A stretch of 64,000 bases of DNA, taken from positions 125,999 through 189,998 of the forward strand of contig NZ_JAGXJN010000008.1 of assembly GCF_019091455.1 (NCBI RefSeq). Reading direction: 5' to 3'. The translations under genes and the position numbers were made by a program. Below, piece after piece: positions 37,182 to 46,636 of this stretch. The notes below the pieces were generated by a model. That model was not told the origin of the DNA and made no database searches. It saw nothing but the letters and a program-made list of their open reading frames with translations. The stretch is from Chitinophaga sp. GbtcB8 (GTDB lineage Bacteria; Bacteroidota; Bacteroidia; Chitinophagales; Chitinophagaceae). How positions within the stretch are numbered: the stretch's first letter is position 1; each line of letters opens with the position of its first letter.

Positions 37182-38465
37182 TCAGCCGATCACCTTCTCC
37201 ATTCCCATGCTGCGGCTGCCTTTAACAAGAATATAAGTATCCGTGAACTGCTGCTGCTGTAGCCAGTTAGCCGCTGCTGCTGCATTGTCCAGGTATACAT
37301 AGGGTTGGTTTATTTTACTGAAATCACCTCCTACCAATACCACGGCATGCCAGTGTGTGCGCTGCAGCAGATCGGCCAGGGCCTGGTGTTCCTTTACACT
37401 ATCTGCTCCCAGCTCCATCATAGCGCCTAACAGCAATACCTTTTTAGCTGCATTAATACCGGTAAAATTTTCAATAGCGGCCTTCATGCTGGATGGATTA
37501 GCATTATAAGCATCCATGATAATAGTATTGGAGCCCTGCTGTATCACCTGGGAGCGGTTGTTGGAGGGCACATAACCTTCAATAGCTGCTTTGATATTAG
37601 CCGGCGGTACGTTGAAATACAGGCCCACGGCTACTGCGGCCATTACATTGGGAAAATTATAGGCGCCGGTAAGCCGGGTTTGCAGCGTGCCTACTTCTTC
37701 ATCGCTGGTTACCTGCACTCCTAAGAATGCGCTTTCTGCCAGGGGGCGGCCGGTAAAGTCGGCCTCTTTTTCACCGTAGGTGATCACTTCCATCATACCC
37801 TTGCTCATGTCCAGCAGGTAAGGGTATTGGTTGCATACAAACACGGTGCCGTCATGCTCCCGCAAATAATCATACAGCTCGCCTTTGGCCTTGCGCACCC
37901 CTTCTTCGCTGCCAAAGCCTTCCAGGTGGGCCTTACCAATATTAGTAATAATACCGTGTGTGGGCAGGGCTATGCGGCAGTAGGCTTCAATTTCATGCTG
38001 GTGGTTAGCGCCCATTTCTATTACGGCTATCTGCGTACCGGCGGGTATGCTCAACAGCGTAAGCGGTACGCCAATGTGATTATTAAGGTTACCAACGGTG
38101 GCCACTGTTTTGTAGGTGCTGGCCAGCACAGTGCTCACCAGCTCTTTCGTAGTGGTTTTACCGTTAGTGCCGGTAATGGCCAGTATAGGTATGTTCAGCT
38201 GCCGGCGGTGCCACAATGCCAGCTCCTGCAGGGTATGCAGGGCATCTTTTACCAGCATCATTTTTTCCGGCTGTGTGTAATATGCTTCCTCATCTATTAC
38301 CGCTAATGCAGCACCAGCCTGCAATGCTGCTTCAGCATAGGCGTTGCCGTTAAAGTTAGGTCCTTTAAGCGCAAAGAAAATATCGTTGGCTTTAAGCTTG
38401 CGTGTATCCGTCTGAACAGCAGGATGTTGCTGGTAAAAAGCATAGAGCTCGTCAATACTTGTCAT
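37182..38465 (-). CDS. murF: UDP-N-acetylmuramoyl-tripeptide--D-alanyl-D-alanine ligase
   Basis: A 427-residue cytoplasmic ligase that adds D-Ala-D-Ala to the peptidoglycan precursor using ATP. The P-loop is canonical (AITGTNGKTTTKELVSTVL), and the central domain shows IEMGANHQHEI, NIGKAHLEGFGS and MDAYNANPSSM. I start at the ATG read from 38465 (MTSIDELYAFY); a TTG at 38471 is also in frame. It duplicates the MurF domain of the fusion at 27467; its motifs are closer to the canonical enzyme. Confidence 0.95.
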   Translation of the reverse strand: MTSIDELYAFYQQHPAVQTDTRKLKANDIFFALKGPNFNGNAYAEAALQAGAALAVIDEEAYYTQPEKMMLVKDALHTLQELALWHRRQLNIPILAITGTNGKTTTKELVSTVLASTYKTVATVGNLNNHIGVPLTLLSIPAGTQIAVIEMGANHQHEIEAYCRIALPTHGIITNIGKAHLEGFGSEEGVRKAKGELYDYLREHDGTVFVCNQYPYLLDMSKGMMEVITYGEKEADFTGRPLAESAFLGVQVTSDEEVGTLQTRLTGAYNFPNVMAAVAVGLYFNVPPANIKAAIEGYVPSNNRSQVIQQGSNTIIMDAYNANPSSMKAAIENFTGINAAKKVLLLGAMMELGADSVKEHQALADLLQRTHWHAVVLVGGDFSKINQPYVYLDNAAAAANWLQQQQFTDTYILVKGSRSMGMEKVIG

Positions 38466-38688
38466 ATACAAATATATTTAAAATATAATTTATGTTGCCG
38501 TGCTGCGTTATTCTTCCCGATAGAGGCAACCGTTTTTAATTTGTTACCGTATTAAATACTGATTGCTTAGCCGGAGCACTATCCGTCGGCCAATGATCCA
38601 ATAAAGATCGGGTTTTGTAAAAAAATATTGTTCACAATTTAAAACCAAATAATAACCATTTTTTTTCATCAAACCATTTTGCCTAGTA

Positions 38689-39051
38689 ATGAAGACATAT
38701 CTTTTATTGATTAGCCTACTCGCTGTAGCAGTGTATAGCTGTACCAACAAAGAAGCCATAGCCCCCGATAGCGGGCCGCATACCGTGGACTGTGATAGTA
38801 AGCAGATCCCAGCCGCGTACGTTTACGGAATTATCCAATCCAACTGTACCCGGTGTCACAGCGGAGCTACCGCACCTGCGGGAGCCGACTTTTCCACACT
38901 GGAAAAGTTCAGAAATTTTGTAAGTGGTAATGAAGCAACATTCCGGCTGCGCGTTACCAGCGCCCAGGCGAATATGCCACCCCGTGGCGCATTGGGAGCG
39001 GGAATGCGCGACTCCATTAACTGCTGGATATCGAAAGGAATGCCGGAATAA
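38689..39051 (+). CDS. Mono-haem c-type cytochrome-like lipoprotein
   Basis: A 120-residue lipoprotein with a leader ending at VYSCTNKE (lipidated Cys near residue 18) and one haem-c site, NCTRCHSG. A C-terminal MPPRG gives a plausible axial methionine, and WISKGMPE closes the domain. It likely transfers electrons on the outer side of a membrane. It heads a plus-strand set with YceI and DUF5777, a grouping I have seen in Bacteroidetes. Confidence 0.8.
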   Translation: MKTYLLLISLLAVAVYSCTNKEAIAPDSGPHTVDCDSKQIPAAYVYGIIQSNCTRCHSGATAPAGADFSTLEKFRNFVSGNEATFRLRVTSAQANMPPRGALGAGMRDSINCWISKGMPE

Positions 39052-39157
39052 GAACAATGAACAATAGAACTGCCGGTCCGGTATTGCTACATCCTATTGG
39101 GTCATTGATCCCGGATCAGGTAGTTCGTATAAGTCTTTAATTAAAAATTGTATCAAG

Positions 39158-39706
39158 GTGAAACGACTTCTTTTTGCTATTGTTGTTCTCTTAGGAACAG
39201 TGAATGTTTACGCACAGGATATTTACTCCTGCCGCAATGCCAATCTATCTTTCTTTTCATCTGCTCCGATGGAAGACATTGAGGCCAAGACAGACAAAGG
39301 GGTATCTGCCATCAACGCCAAAACAGGCGCGGTGTATTTCAAGGTGCCGGTAAGCTCTTTCAAGTTCAGGAAAAAACTGATGGAGGAGCACTTTAATGAG
39401 AACTACCTGGAAACAGAAAAATATCCCTATGCAGAGTATAAGGGGAAATTTTCCAGCCCGGTAGACATCACTAAGGACGGCACTTACGATGTAACGGTGG
39501 AGGGTGTTCTATCCCTGCACGGTGTGGATAAAACCTATAAGGAAAAAGCCACCATCACCGTACAGAATGGTAAGGTCACTACCCTGTCTAAATTTAATGT
39601 CCGCCTGGAAGATCATAAGATCAAGATACCGACGCTGGTAATAAAGAACATTGCTGAAGTAGTAGAAGTAACGGTAAATGCAACCTATGCTGCATCCGGC
39701 AAATAG
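39158..39706 (+). CDS. YceI-family periplasmic lipid-binding-type protein
   Basis: A 182-residue exported protein with a signal peptide (AIVVLLGTVNVYAQD). The mature part matches the YceI lipocalin-like barrel (SFFSSAPMEDIEA..., VSSFKFRKKLMEEHFNENYL, LHGVDKTYKEKATI). Family members bind polyisoprenoid lipids such as quinone-like molecules. The start is GTG at 39158, chosen because the signal peptide begins directly there and no ATG fits. It lies between the haem lipoprotein and the DUF5777 barrel and may be linked to respiratory electron transfer (inference). Confidence 0.9.
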   Translation: MKRLLFAIVVLLGTVNVYAQDIYSCRNANLSFFSSAPMEDIEAKTDKGVSAINAKTGAVYFKVPVSSFKFRKKLMEEHFNENYLETEKYPYAEYKGKFSSPVDITKDGTYDVTVEGVLSLHGVDKTYKEKATITVQNGKVTTLSKFNVRLEDHKIKIPTLVIKNIAEVVEVTVNATYAASGK

Positions 39707-39834
39707 CCTGCAACGGTTACCGGCTCAATGGCTATATGTGCGTAATGGCCGTATAGCCATCGGCCGTAAAAAAAGTTTCCCTGGTATCTGAACAACCAAT
39801 AATAACACCTAGTACAACCATCACAAATTATATT

Positions 39835-40776
39835 ATGAGAATTTTACCGCTATTATTTGCCTGCTGTAGCTTAAGCATGGTATGCCGCGCACAGGACGAC
39901 CTGAGCAAAATGTTCGAGGATTCTACTGGTCACAAACCGGTGATCGGTACTTTTAAATCTACCCGTATTATTATGGGCCATTCCAATGAAACGCTGAAGA
40001 AACATGAGCTGGATTTCAGGGTGGCGCACCGTTTCGGCGATGCCGGCGGCGAATTTGGCGGCGGTAAAACTGCTTTTGGACTGGATAACTCTACGGATAT
40101 ACGCATTGCGTTTGAATATGGTATTTCAGATGACCTGATGGTGGGCATCAGCCGTGCCAAAGGCTCCGGCGACCTGTCGCAGATCTTTGAAGGATTGGCT
40201 AAATACCGTTTGCTGAAACAAACTACGGATAACCATATCCCGGTATCAGTATCTCTGTTTGGTAATGTTACGGTAAGCACCATGACCTCTAACGATGCGC
40301 TGACCTCTGCCAGCCATTTTGATGAATTTACGGACCGTATGACCTACGTAGGCCAGGTGATCATTGCCCGGAAGTTTGCGGACCTGGTATCCCTTACCCT
40401 GTCGCCTACCTACATTCACCGCAACCGGGTGGGTTATATGGATATGAATGATATGTTTGCGCTGGGCGGCAGCGGCCGTATCAAGCTGTCTAAAAGACTG
40501 GCTTTCATTGCAGAATACTATTATCCCTTCCGCAACCAGGCCAGCAAGGATTATTACAAATCCCTGGGTGTGAAGTTCTATAACCCGCTGGGTGCGGGGC
40601 TGGAAATAGAAACCGGTGGTCACGTGTTTAGTGTTAACTTTACTAACTCAACGGCTATACTGGAAAACCAGTTCATTGGTGAAACCAAGTCATCCTGGCT
40701 ACAGGGGCAGTTCCGTTGGGGTTTCAATATTTCACGGAGATTTTCGCTATTTGGTAAAAGGGATTGGAAAAAATAA
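39835..40776 (+). CDS. DUF5777 outer-membrane beta-barrel protein
   Basis: A 313-residue exported protein (signal peptide CCSLSMVCRAQD) predicted to form an outer-membrane barrel. Features include HELDFRVAHRFGDAGGEFGG near residue 55 and repeated amphipathic strands. DUF5777 has no assigned biochemical function. It overlaps the next gene by 13 bases, implying translational coupling. A role with the nearby haem protein and YceI is inferred from clustering only. Confidence 0.85.
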   Translation: MRILPLLFACCSLSMVCRAQDDLSKMFEDSTGHKPVIGTFKSTRIIMGHSNETLKKHELDFRVAHRFGDAGGEFGGGKTAFGLDNSTDIRIAFEYGISDDLMVGISRAKGSGDLSQIFEGLAKYRLLKQTTDNHIPVSVSLFGNVTVSTMTSNDALTSASHFDEFTDRMTYVGQVIIARKFADLVSLTLSPTYIHRNRVGYMDMNDMFALGGSGRIKLSKRLAFIAEYYYPFRNQASKDYYKSLGVKFYNPLGAGLEIETGGHVFSVNFTNSTAILENQFIGETKSSWLQGQFRWGFNISRRFSLFGKRDWKK

Positions 40777-41090
40777 TTTGTCGTATTAAAGAGCGTTCCT
40801 GGCTGGCCGGGCGTGCTGCCCGTAAAATGGACAGCGCCCGGTTAGCTATGGTACTGGGCCGTACCATTCACCTGCATGGGGTGAACCGGCAGGCTTTTCT
40901 GGCAGATGTGGCCTGGCTGCGGCATGAGGTGTGCCATGTGCGGCAATTCCGCAGTTATGGTTTCTGGCGCTTTCTGTGGCTGTACCTGCTGGAGTACCGG
41001 CGCCGTGGCTATTATAATAACCGGTTTGAGGTGGAGGCCCGGCTGGCAGAAAAAGACGAGGGGATGTTAGCGGGAGTGGAGATTGAGTAG
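40764..41090 (+). CDS. Small DUF4157-like putative metallopeptidase
   Basis: A 108-residue protein with HEVCHVRQ (an HExxH zinc motif) and a downstream FEVEARLAEKD that could provide the third ligand, as in gluzincin-type domains. The N-terminal KERSWLAGRAARKMDSARL matches homologous N-termini, which supports a TTG start at 40764 inside the end of the DUF5777 gene; the next ATG is 63 bases in. Whether it is catalytic is uncertain. It has no signal peptide. Confidence 0.65.
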   Translation: MEKIICRIKERSWLAGRAARKMDSARLAMVLGRTIHLHGVNRQAFLADVAWLRHEVCHVRQFRSYGFWRFLWLYLLEYRRRGYYNNRFEVEARLAEKDEGMLAGVEIE

Positions 41091-41307
41091 TTAGCCGTTA
41101 GCAGTTAGTGTAGGGCTATACGAAGTGAAAGGCGGTGTTTTTGTTGGCCCGGAGCGGACCTGCTATGAGTATGAGGCGCTTACAATTAGTAAGCGGCAAC
41201 CCCTGCTACAGACTGTTAAAGCCCGGTTAAAGTCTGTTTAAATAGCATATAAATTTATTTCCTGCTGGATTAATTTTCCTTATTTTTACGTTAAAGGAAC
41301 GGCTCTT

Positions 41308-41694
41308 ATGGTAAAGAAGGTAACAGAAGGTATCACGATCAGTGTGGAGACATTCTACCAACCTGATTATTCCAACCCAGTTGGAAGTGAATACATGTTT
41401 GCTTACCGGATCACCATTGAGAACAATAACACCTTCCCCATCAAGCTCCTGCGCCGTCATTGGTACATCATTGATTCCAACGGTACCCACCGCGAGGTAG
41501 AAGGAGAGGGCGTAGTAGGCGTGCAGCCTTTACTGGCCCCCTCAGAAAGCTACCAATATGTATCCGGCTCCAACCTTCGCACAGAGATCGGCAAAATGTA
41601 TGGAACTTATCAAATGGAAAATCAGCTCAACAAAAAACTGTTTGAGGTAAAGATCCCTGAGTTCCAGATGGTAGTACCGTTTAAGCTGAATTAA
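41308..41694 (+). CDS. apaG: ApaG (DUF525) protein
   Basis: A 128-residue fibronectin-III-like fold of the ApaG family. The pattern YMFAYRITIENNNTFPIKLL, WYIIDSNGTHREVEGEGVVG and MYGTYQM is typical. In E. coli it is linked to cobalt resistance and magnesium efflux, but its molecular role is unclear. It stands alone here, with a palindromic repeat directly after it. Confidence 0.9.
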   Translation: MVKKVTEGITISVETFYQPDYSNPVGSEYMFAYRITIENNNTFPIKLLRRHWYIIDSNGTHREVEGEGVVGVQPLLAPSESYQYVSGSNLRTEIGKMYGTYQMENQLNKKLFEVKIPEFQMVVPFKLN

Positions 41695-41706
41695 TTACGA
41701 ACGCTT

Positions 41707-41806
41707 AATGCTTAATGCCAAACGCTTAACGCTGATCGTGTTTTGCTTTGGGTATTATGTTTTATGTTTTGAGCGTTCAGCGTTAAGCATTCAGCGTTTA
41801 GCATTA
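41707..41806. repeat. AACGCTTAACGCTGA-family inverted repeat
   Basis: Words AATGCTTAATGCCAAACG and AACGCTTAACGCTGA on the left are the inverse of GAGCGTTCAGCGTTAAGC... on the right. It spans the spacer between apaG and gldB and extends into the gldB stop codon. Confidence 0.65.
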
Positions 41807-42847
41807 CCTCTTCGGTCTATACTTCGATTCACTAAACACTCCCATCAGGTCTTTATTTTCCATTAATTGCTGTAAGCTTACTTCAGGATGCCTTTCCATG
41901 TATTTACGTACGATCTGCCTTCCCACAAAGTAGCCGATACGGCCGGGGGAGCCTTCCGGCATGCCTTGCGTGGCAGGGCCGTCGCCCATAAAGTGCATAG
42001 CTTCCTGCCAGTCGGTTTTATATAACAGCTCGTTCTGAATAAAGTATTGCCAGATCATTTGCTCATTATCATTACACCATTTCAGCTGTTGTTTCGTGTA
42101 GCCCATACGTATAGTATCCGGTGTTTCCGGCAATACCTGTTCCAGGAAGTACTGCTGTTTGCCGGCTGCTACCAGCTGCTCTACCAGCTTGGCATTAGCG
42201 CCGGCTTGCGGGAACATGTTCTGCGTAATGGCCTGCATGCTGTTGGTGGTAATATATTCTTTGGAAAAACGGCGCACCATGTACTCCGGGTAATCGGGCA
42301 GGTTAGCATATATCGGGAAATCGCTGCCCATGTACATATCCAAACCCACACCCAGCAAAGTATCTACCGTTACGGCGCCATAGTTACCAATGGCGGAAAT
42401 AAAGGTAACTACCTTTGGCACCTTAAATTGCGGAAAGTAATATTTCATGTACCGGAAGCCCTGTGCCAGGTCCTGCTCCAGCCAGTGCAGGTCCGGGAAC
42501 TTGGTTTGCACGGCCTGCTGCAGGTAGCGGAAATCCTTATTGGTCAGCAACAGGCGCATTTGCTGTGGAATATGGCGGCTGCTGTCTGCAAAGGCGCCAA
42601 ACCCCATAATATGCTGCACATAAGTGGGCAGGAACAGCGGGTAACGGCTGTACAGCTGCTGCAGGCCGGGCGCCACCTGGTTGGTGTCTATTTTTACAAG
42701 GTCCTCATCAAACCGGGCAATACTAACGGTTACCGGTATATGGCTTACATCCGGCGCCTTTTTGCGGGAGGAGCAGGCGGAGAACACTACCAGCAGCAAC
42801 AGGGCCGGTCCGTATAAACACGAAGTTTTATTAATGTACCTTTGCAT
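41804..42847 (-). CDS. gldB: Gliding-motility lipoprotein GldB
   Basis: A 347-residue lipoprotein (leader ending VFSACSSRK). It matches GldB through segments such as IARFDEDLVKID, YPLFLPTYVQHIMGFG, YLAQGF-like central blocks and IGYFVGRQIVRKYMERHPEV. GldB is needed for gliding and for T9SS-dependent functions in Flavobacterium; its biochemical role is still unclear. It is divergent from a PorT-like gene across a palindromic repeat. Confidence 0.9.
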   Translation of the reverse strand: MQRYINKTSCLYGPALLLLVVFSACSSRKKAPDVSHIPVTVSIARFDEDLVKIDTNQVAPGLQQLYSRYPLFLPTYVQHIMGFGAFADSSRHIPQQMRLLLTNKDFRYLQQAVQTKFPDLHWLEQDLAQGFRYMKYYFPQFKVPKVVTFISAIGNYGAVTVDTLLGVGLDMYMGSDFPIYANLPDYPEYMVRRFSKEYITTNSMQAITQNMFPQAGANAKLVEQLVAAGKQQYFLEQVLPETPDTIRMGYTKQQLKWCNDNEQMIWQYFIQNELLYKTDWQEAMHFMGDGPATQGMPEGSPGRIGYFVGRQIVRKYMERHPEVSLQQLMENKDLMGVFSESKYRPKR

Positions 42848-42860
42848 CGGTTTAAATTAC

Positions 42861-42936
42861 GATTTTAGATTTACGATTTTAGATTTGCCCGGCGCTAAGC
42901 CCTTAATCTAAAATCATAAATCTATAATCTAAAATC
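42861..42936. repeat. GATTTTAGATTT-family inverted repeat in a divergent promoter region
   Basis: Two GATTTTAGATTT words (42861, 42875) pair with AATCTAAAATCATAAATC... at 42905-42936. The element fills nearly the whole 99-base spacer between divergent gldB and the PorT-like gene, so it cannot be a terminator for either. Confidence 0.75.
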
Positions 42937-42946
42937 CAAATATTAT

Positions 42947-43624
42947 ATGAAGCACAGCGTTTGGATCGTGTTATTATTGGTATTGGGCCTCAACAGCCAG
43001 GCACAGCGCAGGTTTTCCATGGAAAGGGTACGGCTGGGTTTTAAGCTGGACCCGGTTATATCCGTACTAAAACCGCAGGATGCGGGCACCAACCGTACCA
43101 GCAGCCGCCTGGGACTGAGCTACGGCCTGATGGTGGATTTTTTACTGAATGATGAAGGAAATTATGCTTTTGCTACCGGCCTGCAGATCAGCATGGGCGG
43201 CAGCACCCTTAAATACGACGCTGGCAAGGGCCTGGAACGTTTTAACGCCAACCCTGCGGAATACACGATGAAATTGCAGCACATTGAAATACCGGCTACC
43301 ATTAAGCTGAAAACCACGGCTTACAACGGTATTGGTTTCTGGGGGCAGTTTGGTACCTACCTGGGTTTTCCCATCCGGGGCCGGGCCGATGTGATCAGCC
43401 TGGACCAGCGCTACGAAAAAGAAAATGTGCTGGGCTCCCTGACACCTATTAATGCCGGCATGTTATTGGGAGCAGGTATTGAATACCCGCTGGGAGAGCG
43501 GCTGGCTGCCGTGGCAGGACTTACCTTCCAGAACGGGTTTGTAGATGTAACACGCAATAGCAAGTGGGATGATGGTAAGGTGAATATGAACAGCTTTGCA
43601 TTACGCTTAGGCATGTATTTTTAA
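42947..43624 (+). CDS. PorT-like outer-membrane protein
   Basis: A 225-residue exported protein with a signal peptide (IVLLLVLGLNSQAQ) and beta-barrel character. It fits the PorT/porin-like group of small barrels in Bacteroidetes that include a T9SS component. PorT itself is an essential T9SS part in Porphyromonas, but this short family is broad, so the role is tentative. It lies between gldB and nadE. Confidence 0.7.
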   Translation: MKHSVWIVLLLVLGLNSQAQRRFSMERVRLGFKLDPVISVLKPQDAGTNRTSSRLGLSYGLMVDFLLNDEGNYAFATGLQISMGGSTLKYDAGKGLERFNANPAEYTMKLQHIEIPATIKLKTTAYNGIGFWGQFGTYLGFPIRGRADVISLDQRYEKENVLGSLTPINAGMLLGAGIEYPLGERLAAVAGLTFQNGFVDVTRNSKWDDGKVNMNSFALRLGMYF

Positions 43625-43653
43625 TTTTAGATGTTAGATCGTAAATCATATTT

Positions 43654-45318
43654 ATGAAGATTGTACTGGCGCAGCAGAATTACCACATCGGTAATTTTGA
43701 GCTGAATACGGAAAAGATCATTAGCGGAATACAGGATGCCATTGCCCAGGAAGCAGACCTGGTGGTGTTTTCAGAGTTATGTGTATGTGGGTACCCGCCG
43801 CGTGATTTTTTGGAGTTTGAAGATTTCATTAACAAGTGTTACGCTGCTATAGATACTATTAAAGCCTATACAGACCGTATAGCCGTTATAGTAGGTGCAC
43901 CCTGCCGTAATCCACAGCTGGAAGGGAAGGACCTTTTTAATGCAGCCTGGTTCCTGTATGAAGGGGAAGTAAAACAGGTGGTGCATAAAACGCTGCTGCC
44001 TACCTACGATGTGTTTGATGAATACCGCTATTTTGAGCCGGCCTATGAGTGGAATGTAATTCCCTTTAAAGGTAAAAAGCTGGCGGTTACCATTTGTGAA
44101 GATATCTGGAACCTGGGCGATAACCCGCTGTACCGCATTTGCCCCATGGACCAGCTCATACTGCAGCAGCCGGATGTAATGATCAATATTTCCGCAAGTC
44201 CTTTTGATTATGATCATGACCAGGACCGTAAAGAAATTATCCGCGCTAATGTGATGAAATATAAGCTGCCCATGCTGTATAGCTGTACCGTGGGATCACA
44301 AACAGAGATCGTGTTTGACGGCGGCTCCCTGGTGTTTGATGCGCAGGGTAATATTGTAAAAGAGCTGCCTTATTTCGAGGAAGCCGGCTACACCCTGGAG
44401 CTGGATGAGCTGCTGCAATCCACCAAACCCGCGCCGGTGGTAGCACACACGCCTGTTAAAGAATTGGTTTTTGATTATAATATAGACCGTATTTACCAGG
44501 CGCTGGTGCTGGGCATCCGCGATTATTTTGGCAAGATGGGTTTTACCAAAGCCATCCTGGGATCATCCGGCGGTATAGACAGCGCCGTTACCCTGGCCAT
44601 TGCCTGCGAAGCCTTGGGCAAGGATAATGTACGGGCTATCCTGCTGCCATCGCCTTACTCTACCGAGCATTCTGTGGATGATGCGGTGGCGCTGTCAAAG
44701 AATTTAGACAATCCACATGATATCATCCGCATCAGCGATATTTACGAAAGCTTTTTAAACACGCTGGAACCGCATTTTAAGGGATTGCCCTTTAGTTTGG
44801 CGGAAGAAAATTTGCAGTCGCGCATAAGAGGTAATTTGCTGATGGCCCTTTCTAACAAATTCGGATATATTTTATTGAACACTTCCAATAAAAGTGAGCT
44901 GAGCACCGGTTACGGTACCTTGTACGGCGATATGGCCGGCGGCCTTTCTGTGCTGGGCGATGTATACAAAATGCAGGTGTATGCGCTGGCGCGGTATATT
45001 AACCGCGACCGGGAAATTATACCGGCCAATATTATTGACAAAGCCCCGTCGGCAGAGCTGCGGCCCAACCAGAAGGACAGTGACAGCCTGCCGGATTACA
45101 GCATCCTGGACCGCATCCTGTACCAGTACATTGAGCGGCGGCAGGGCCCCCGTGAAATTATTTCCCTGGGCTTTGATACCGCGCTGGTAGACCGTACGCT
45201 GAAGCTGGTGAACACCAATGAATACAAGCGTAACCAGTTCTGCCCTATTATCCGTGTATCGTCCAAGGCATTTGGCGTAGGCCGGAGAGTGCCGATCGTG
45301 GGAAAGTATTTGAGTTAG
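43654..45318 (+). CDS. nadE: Glutamine-dependent NAD+ synthetase
   Basis: A 554-residue fusion of a nitrilase-type amidase and an NAD synthase. The amidase part holds the E-K-C triad: SELCVCGYPPRDF (Glu), HKTLLPTYDVF (Lys), VTICEDIWN (Cys). The synthase part has the PP-loop motif SSGGIDSAVTLAIA near residue 308. It converts deamido-NAD to NAD with glutamine as nitrogen source. The next gene, serS, starts 37 bases downstream and has its own -7 box. Confidence 0.96.
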   Translation: MKIVLAQQNYHIGNFELNTEKIISGIQDAIAQEADLVVFSELCVCGYPPRDFLEFEDFINKCYAAIDTIKAYTDRIAVIVGAPCRNPQLEGKDLFNAAWFLYEGEVKQVVHKTLLPTYDVFDEYRYFEPAYEWNVIPFKGKKLAVTICEDIWNLGDNPLYRICPMDQLILQQPDVMINISASPFDYDHDQDRKEIIRANVMKYKLPMLYSCTVGSQTEIVFDGGSLVFDAQGNIVKELPYFEEAGYTLELDELLQSTKPAPVVAHTPVKELVFDYNIDRIYQALVLGIRDYFGKMGFTKAILGSSGGIDSAVTLAIACEALGKDNVRAILLPSPYSTEHSVDDAVALSKNLDNPHDIIRISDIYESFLNTLEPHFKGLPFSLAEENLQSRIRGNLLMALSNKFGYILLNTSNKSELSTGYGTLYGDMAGGLSVLGDVYKMQVYALARYINRDREIIPANIIDKAPSAELRPNQKDSDSLPDYSILDRILYQYIERRQGPREIISLGFDTALVDRTLKLVNTNEYKRNQFCPIIRVSSKAFGVGRRVPIVGKYLS

Positions 45319-45325
45319 GTTTATT

Positions 45326-45333
45326 TATCTTTG
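45326..45333 (+). promoter_or_regulatory. Probable -7 box of serS
   Basis: TATCTTTG fits TAnnTTTG and lies 23 bases before the serS ATG. A TTTG at 45309-45312 is too close for a standard -33 box. Confidence 0.45.
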
Positions 45334-45355
45334 ACAAAATTTATACTGATATAAA

Positions 45356-46627
45356 ATGTTACAGGTTCCGTTCATTCGTCAAAACAAGGAATTAGTATTA
45401 GAGCGGCTGGCCCTCAAACAGTTTAAGGAACTGGGTTTAATAGAGGAGGTGCTGGCGCTGGATGATAAGCGTAAACAATTAACCCTGGCCTATGATGAAA
45501 CACAGGCCAAGATCAAGATCGCTTCAGACGAGATCGGAAAACTGATGAAGGGCGGGCAGAAAGAAGAAGCGGAACAACGGAAAGCTACGGTGGCTGATCT
45601 GAAACAGCAGCAGCAACCGCTTACGGAGCAGCTGAACGAAACTGAAAAGCTGCTGCATGATACGCTGATCAAGCTGCCTAATTTACCGGCTGCAAGCGTA
45701 CCTCCCGGCAGAACGCCGGAAGAAAATGTGGAAGTACGCGCTGGTGGCGCTAAACCGGCCCTGGCTGCAGAAGCCGTACCCCATTGGGACCTTGCAAAAA
45801 AATACGACCTCATAGATTTTGAGCTGGGCAACAAGATCACCGGCAGCGGTTTTCCTGTATATAAAAATAAAGGCGCCCGTATGCAACGCGCGCTCATCCA
45901 ATATTTCCTGGATTATAATACCAGCAAAGGGTATATGGAATATATGCCCCCGCACCTGGTAAATGCAGATAGCGCCTACGGTACCGGGCAGCTGCCTGAT
46001 AAGGAAGGGCAAATGTATTTTGTAGGCGAAGACAAGCTGTACCTGATACCTACTGCTGAAGTACCGGTAACTAACATTTACCGCGATGAAATTTTAAAGG
46101 ATAGCGACCTGCCCATAAAGATGACGGCCTATACCCCCTGTTTCCGCCGGGAAGCCGGTTCTTATGGTAAGGACGTACGGGGTTTGAACCGCGTGCACCA
46201 GTTTGATAAAGTGGAAGTGGTGCAGCTGGTACATCCTGAAAAGTCTTACGAGGTGCTGGAAGAAATGGTGGCGCATGTAGAGGGCCTTATACAGGCATTG
46301 CAGCTGCCCTACCGGGTCTTAAGGCTTTGTGGTGGCGATATGGGCTCTTCTCCTGACCTTACCTATGATTTTGAAGTGTACAGCGCCGCGCAGCAAAAGT
46401 GGCTGGAAGTAAGCTCTGTATCTAACTTTGAAGCTTACCAGGCTAACCGTATGAAAATACGTTTCAAAGACAGCGGCGGCAAACCGCAGCTGGTGCATAC
46501 GCTCAACGGCAGCTCCCTGGCGCTTCCGCGTATACTGGCCTGTTTGCTGGAAAATAACCAGGCTGCAGACGGTATTCACATTCCGCCGGTATTACAACAA
46601 TACTTTGGCGCAGAAAAGATCAGCTAA
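45356..46627 (+). CDS. serS: Seryl-tRNA synthetase
   Basis: A 423-residue class II synthetase that charges tRNA-Ser and tRNA-Sec. The N-terminal 110 residues form the long coiled-coil arm that touches the tRNA. Class II motifs are visible: TPCFRREAGSYGKDVRGLNR (motif 2) and GSSLALPRILACLLEN (motif 3). Length is normal. It follows nadE by 37 bases. Confidence 0.97.
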   Translation: MLQVPFIRQNKELVLERLALKQFKELGLIEEVLALDDKRKQLTLAYDETQAKIKIASDEIGKLMKGGQKEEAEQRKATVADLKQQQQPLTEQLNETEKLLHDTLIKLPNLPAASVPPGRTPEENVEVRAGGAKPALAAEAVPHWDLAKKYDLIDFELGNKITGSGFPVYKNKGARMQRALIQYFLDYNTSKGYMEYMPPHLVNADSAYGTGQLPDKEGQMYFVGEDKLYLIPTAEVPVTNIYRDEILKDSDLPIKMTAYTPCFRREAGSYGKDVRGLNRVHQFDKVEVVQLVHPEKSYEVLEEMVAHVEGLIQALQLPYRVLRLCGGDMGSSPDLTYDFEVYSAAQQKWLEVSSVSNFEAYQANRMKIRFKDSGGKPQLVHTLNGSSLALPRILACLLENNQAADGIHIPPVLQQYFGAEKIS

Positions 46628-46636
46628 CGCATAAGG

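Noticed and set aside
42047..42817. A 256-codon plus-strand frame opposite gldB
   Set aside because: It is fully antisense to gldB, and its residue pattern has no family signal.
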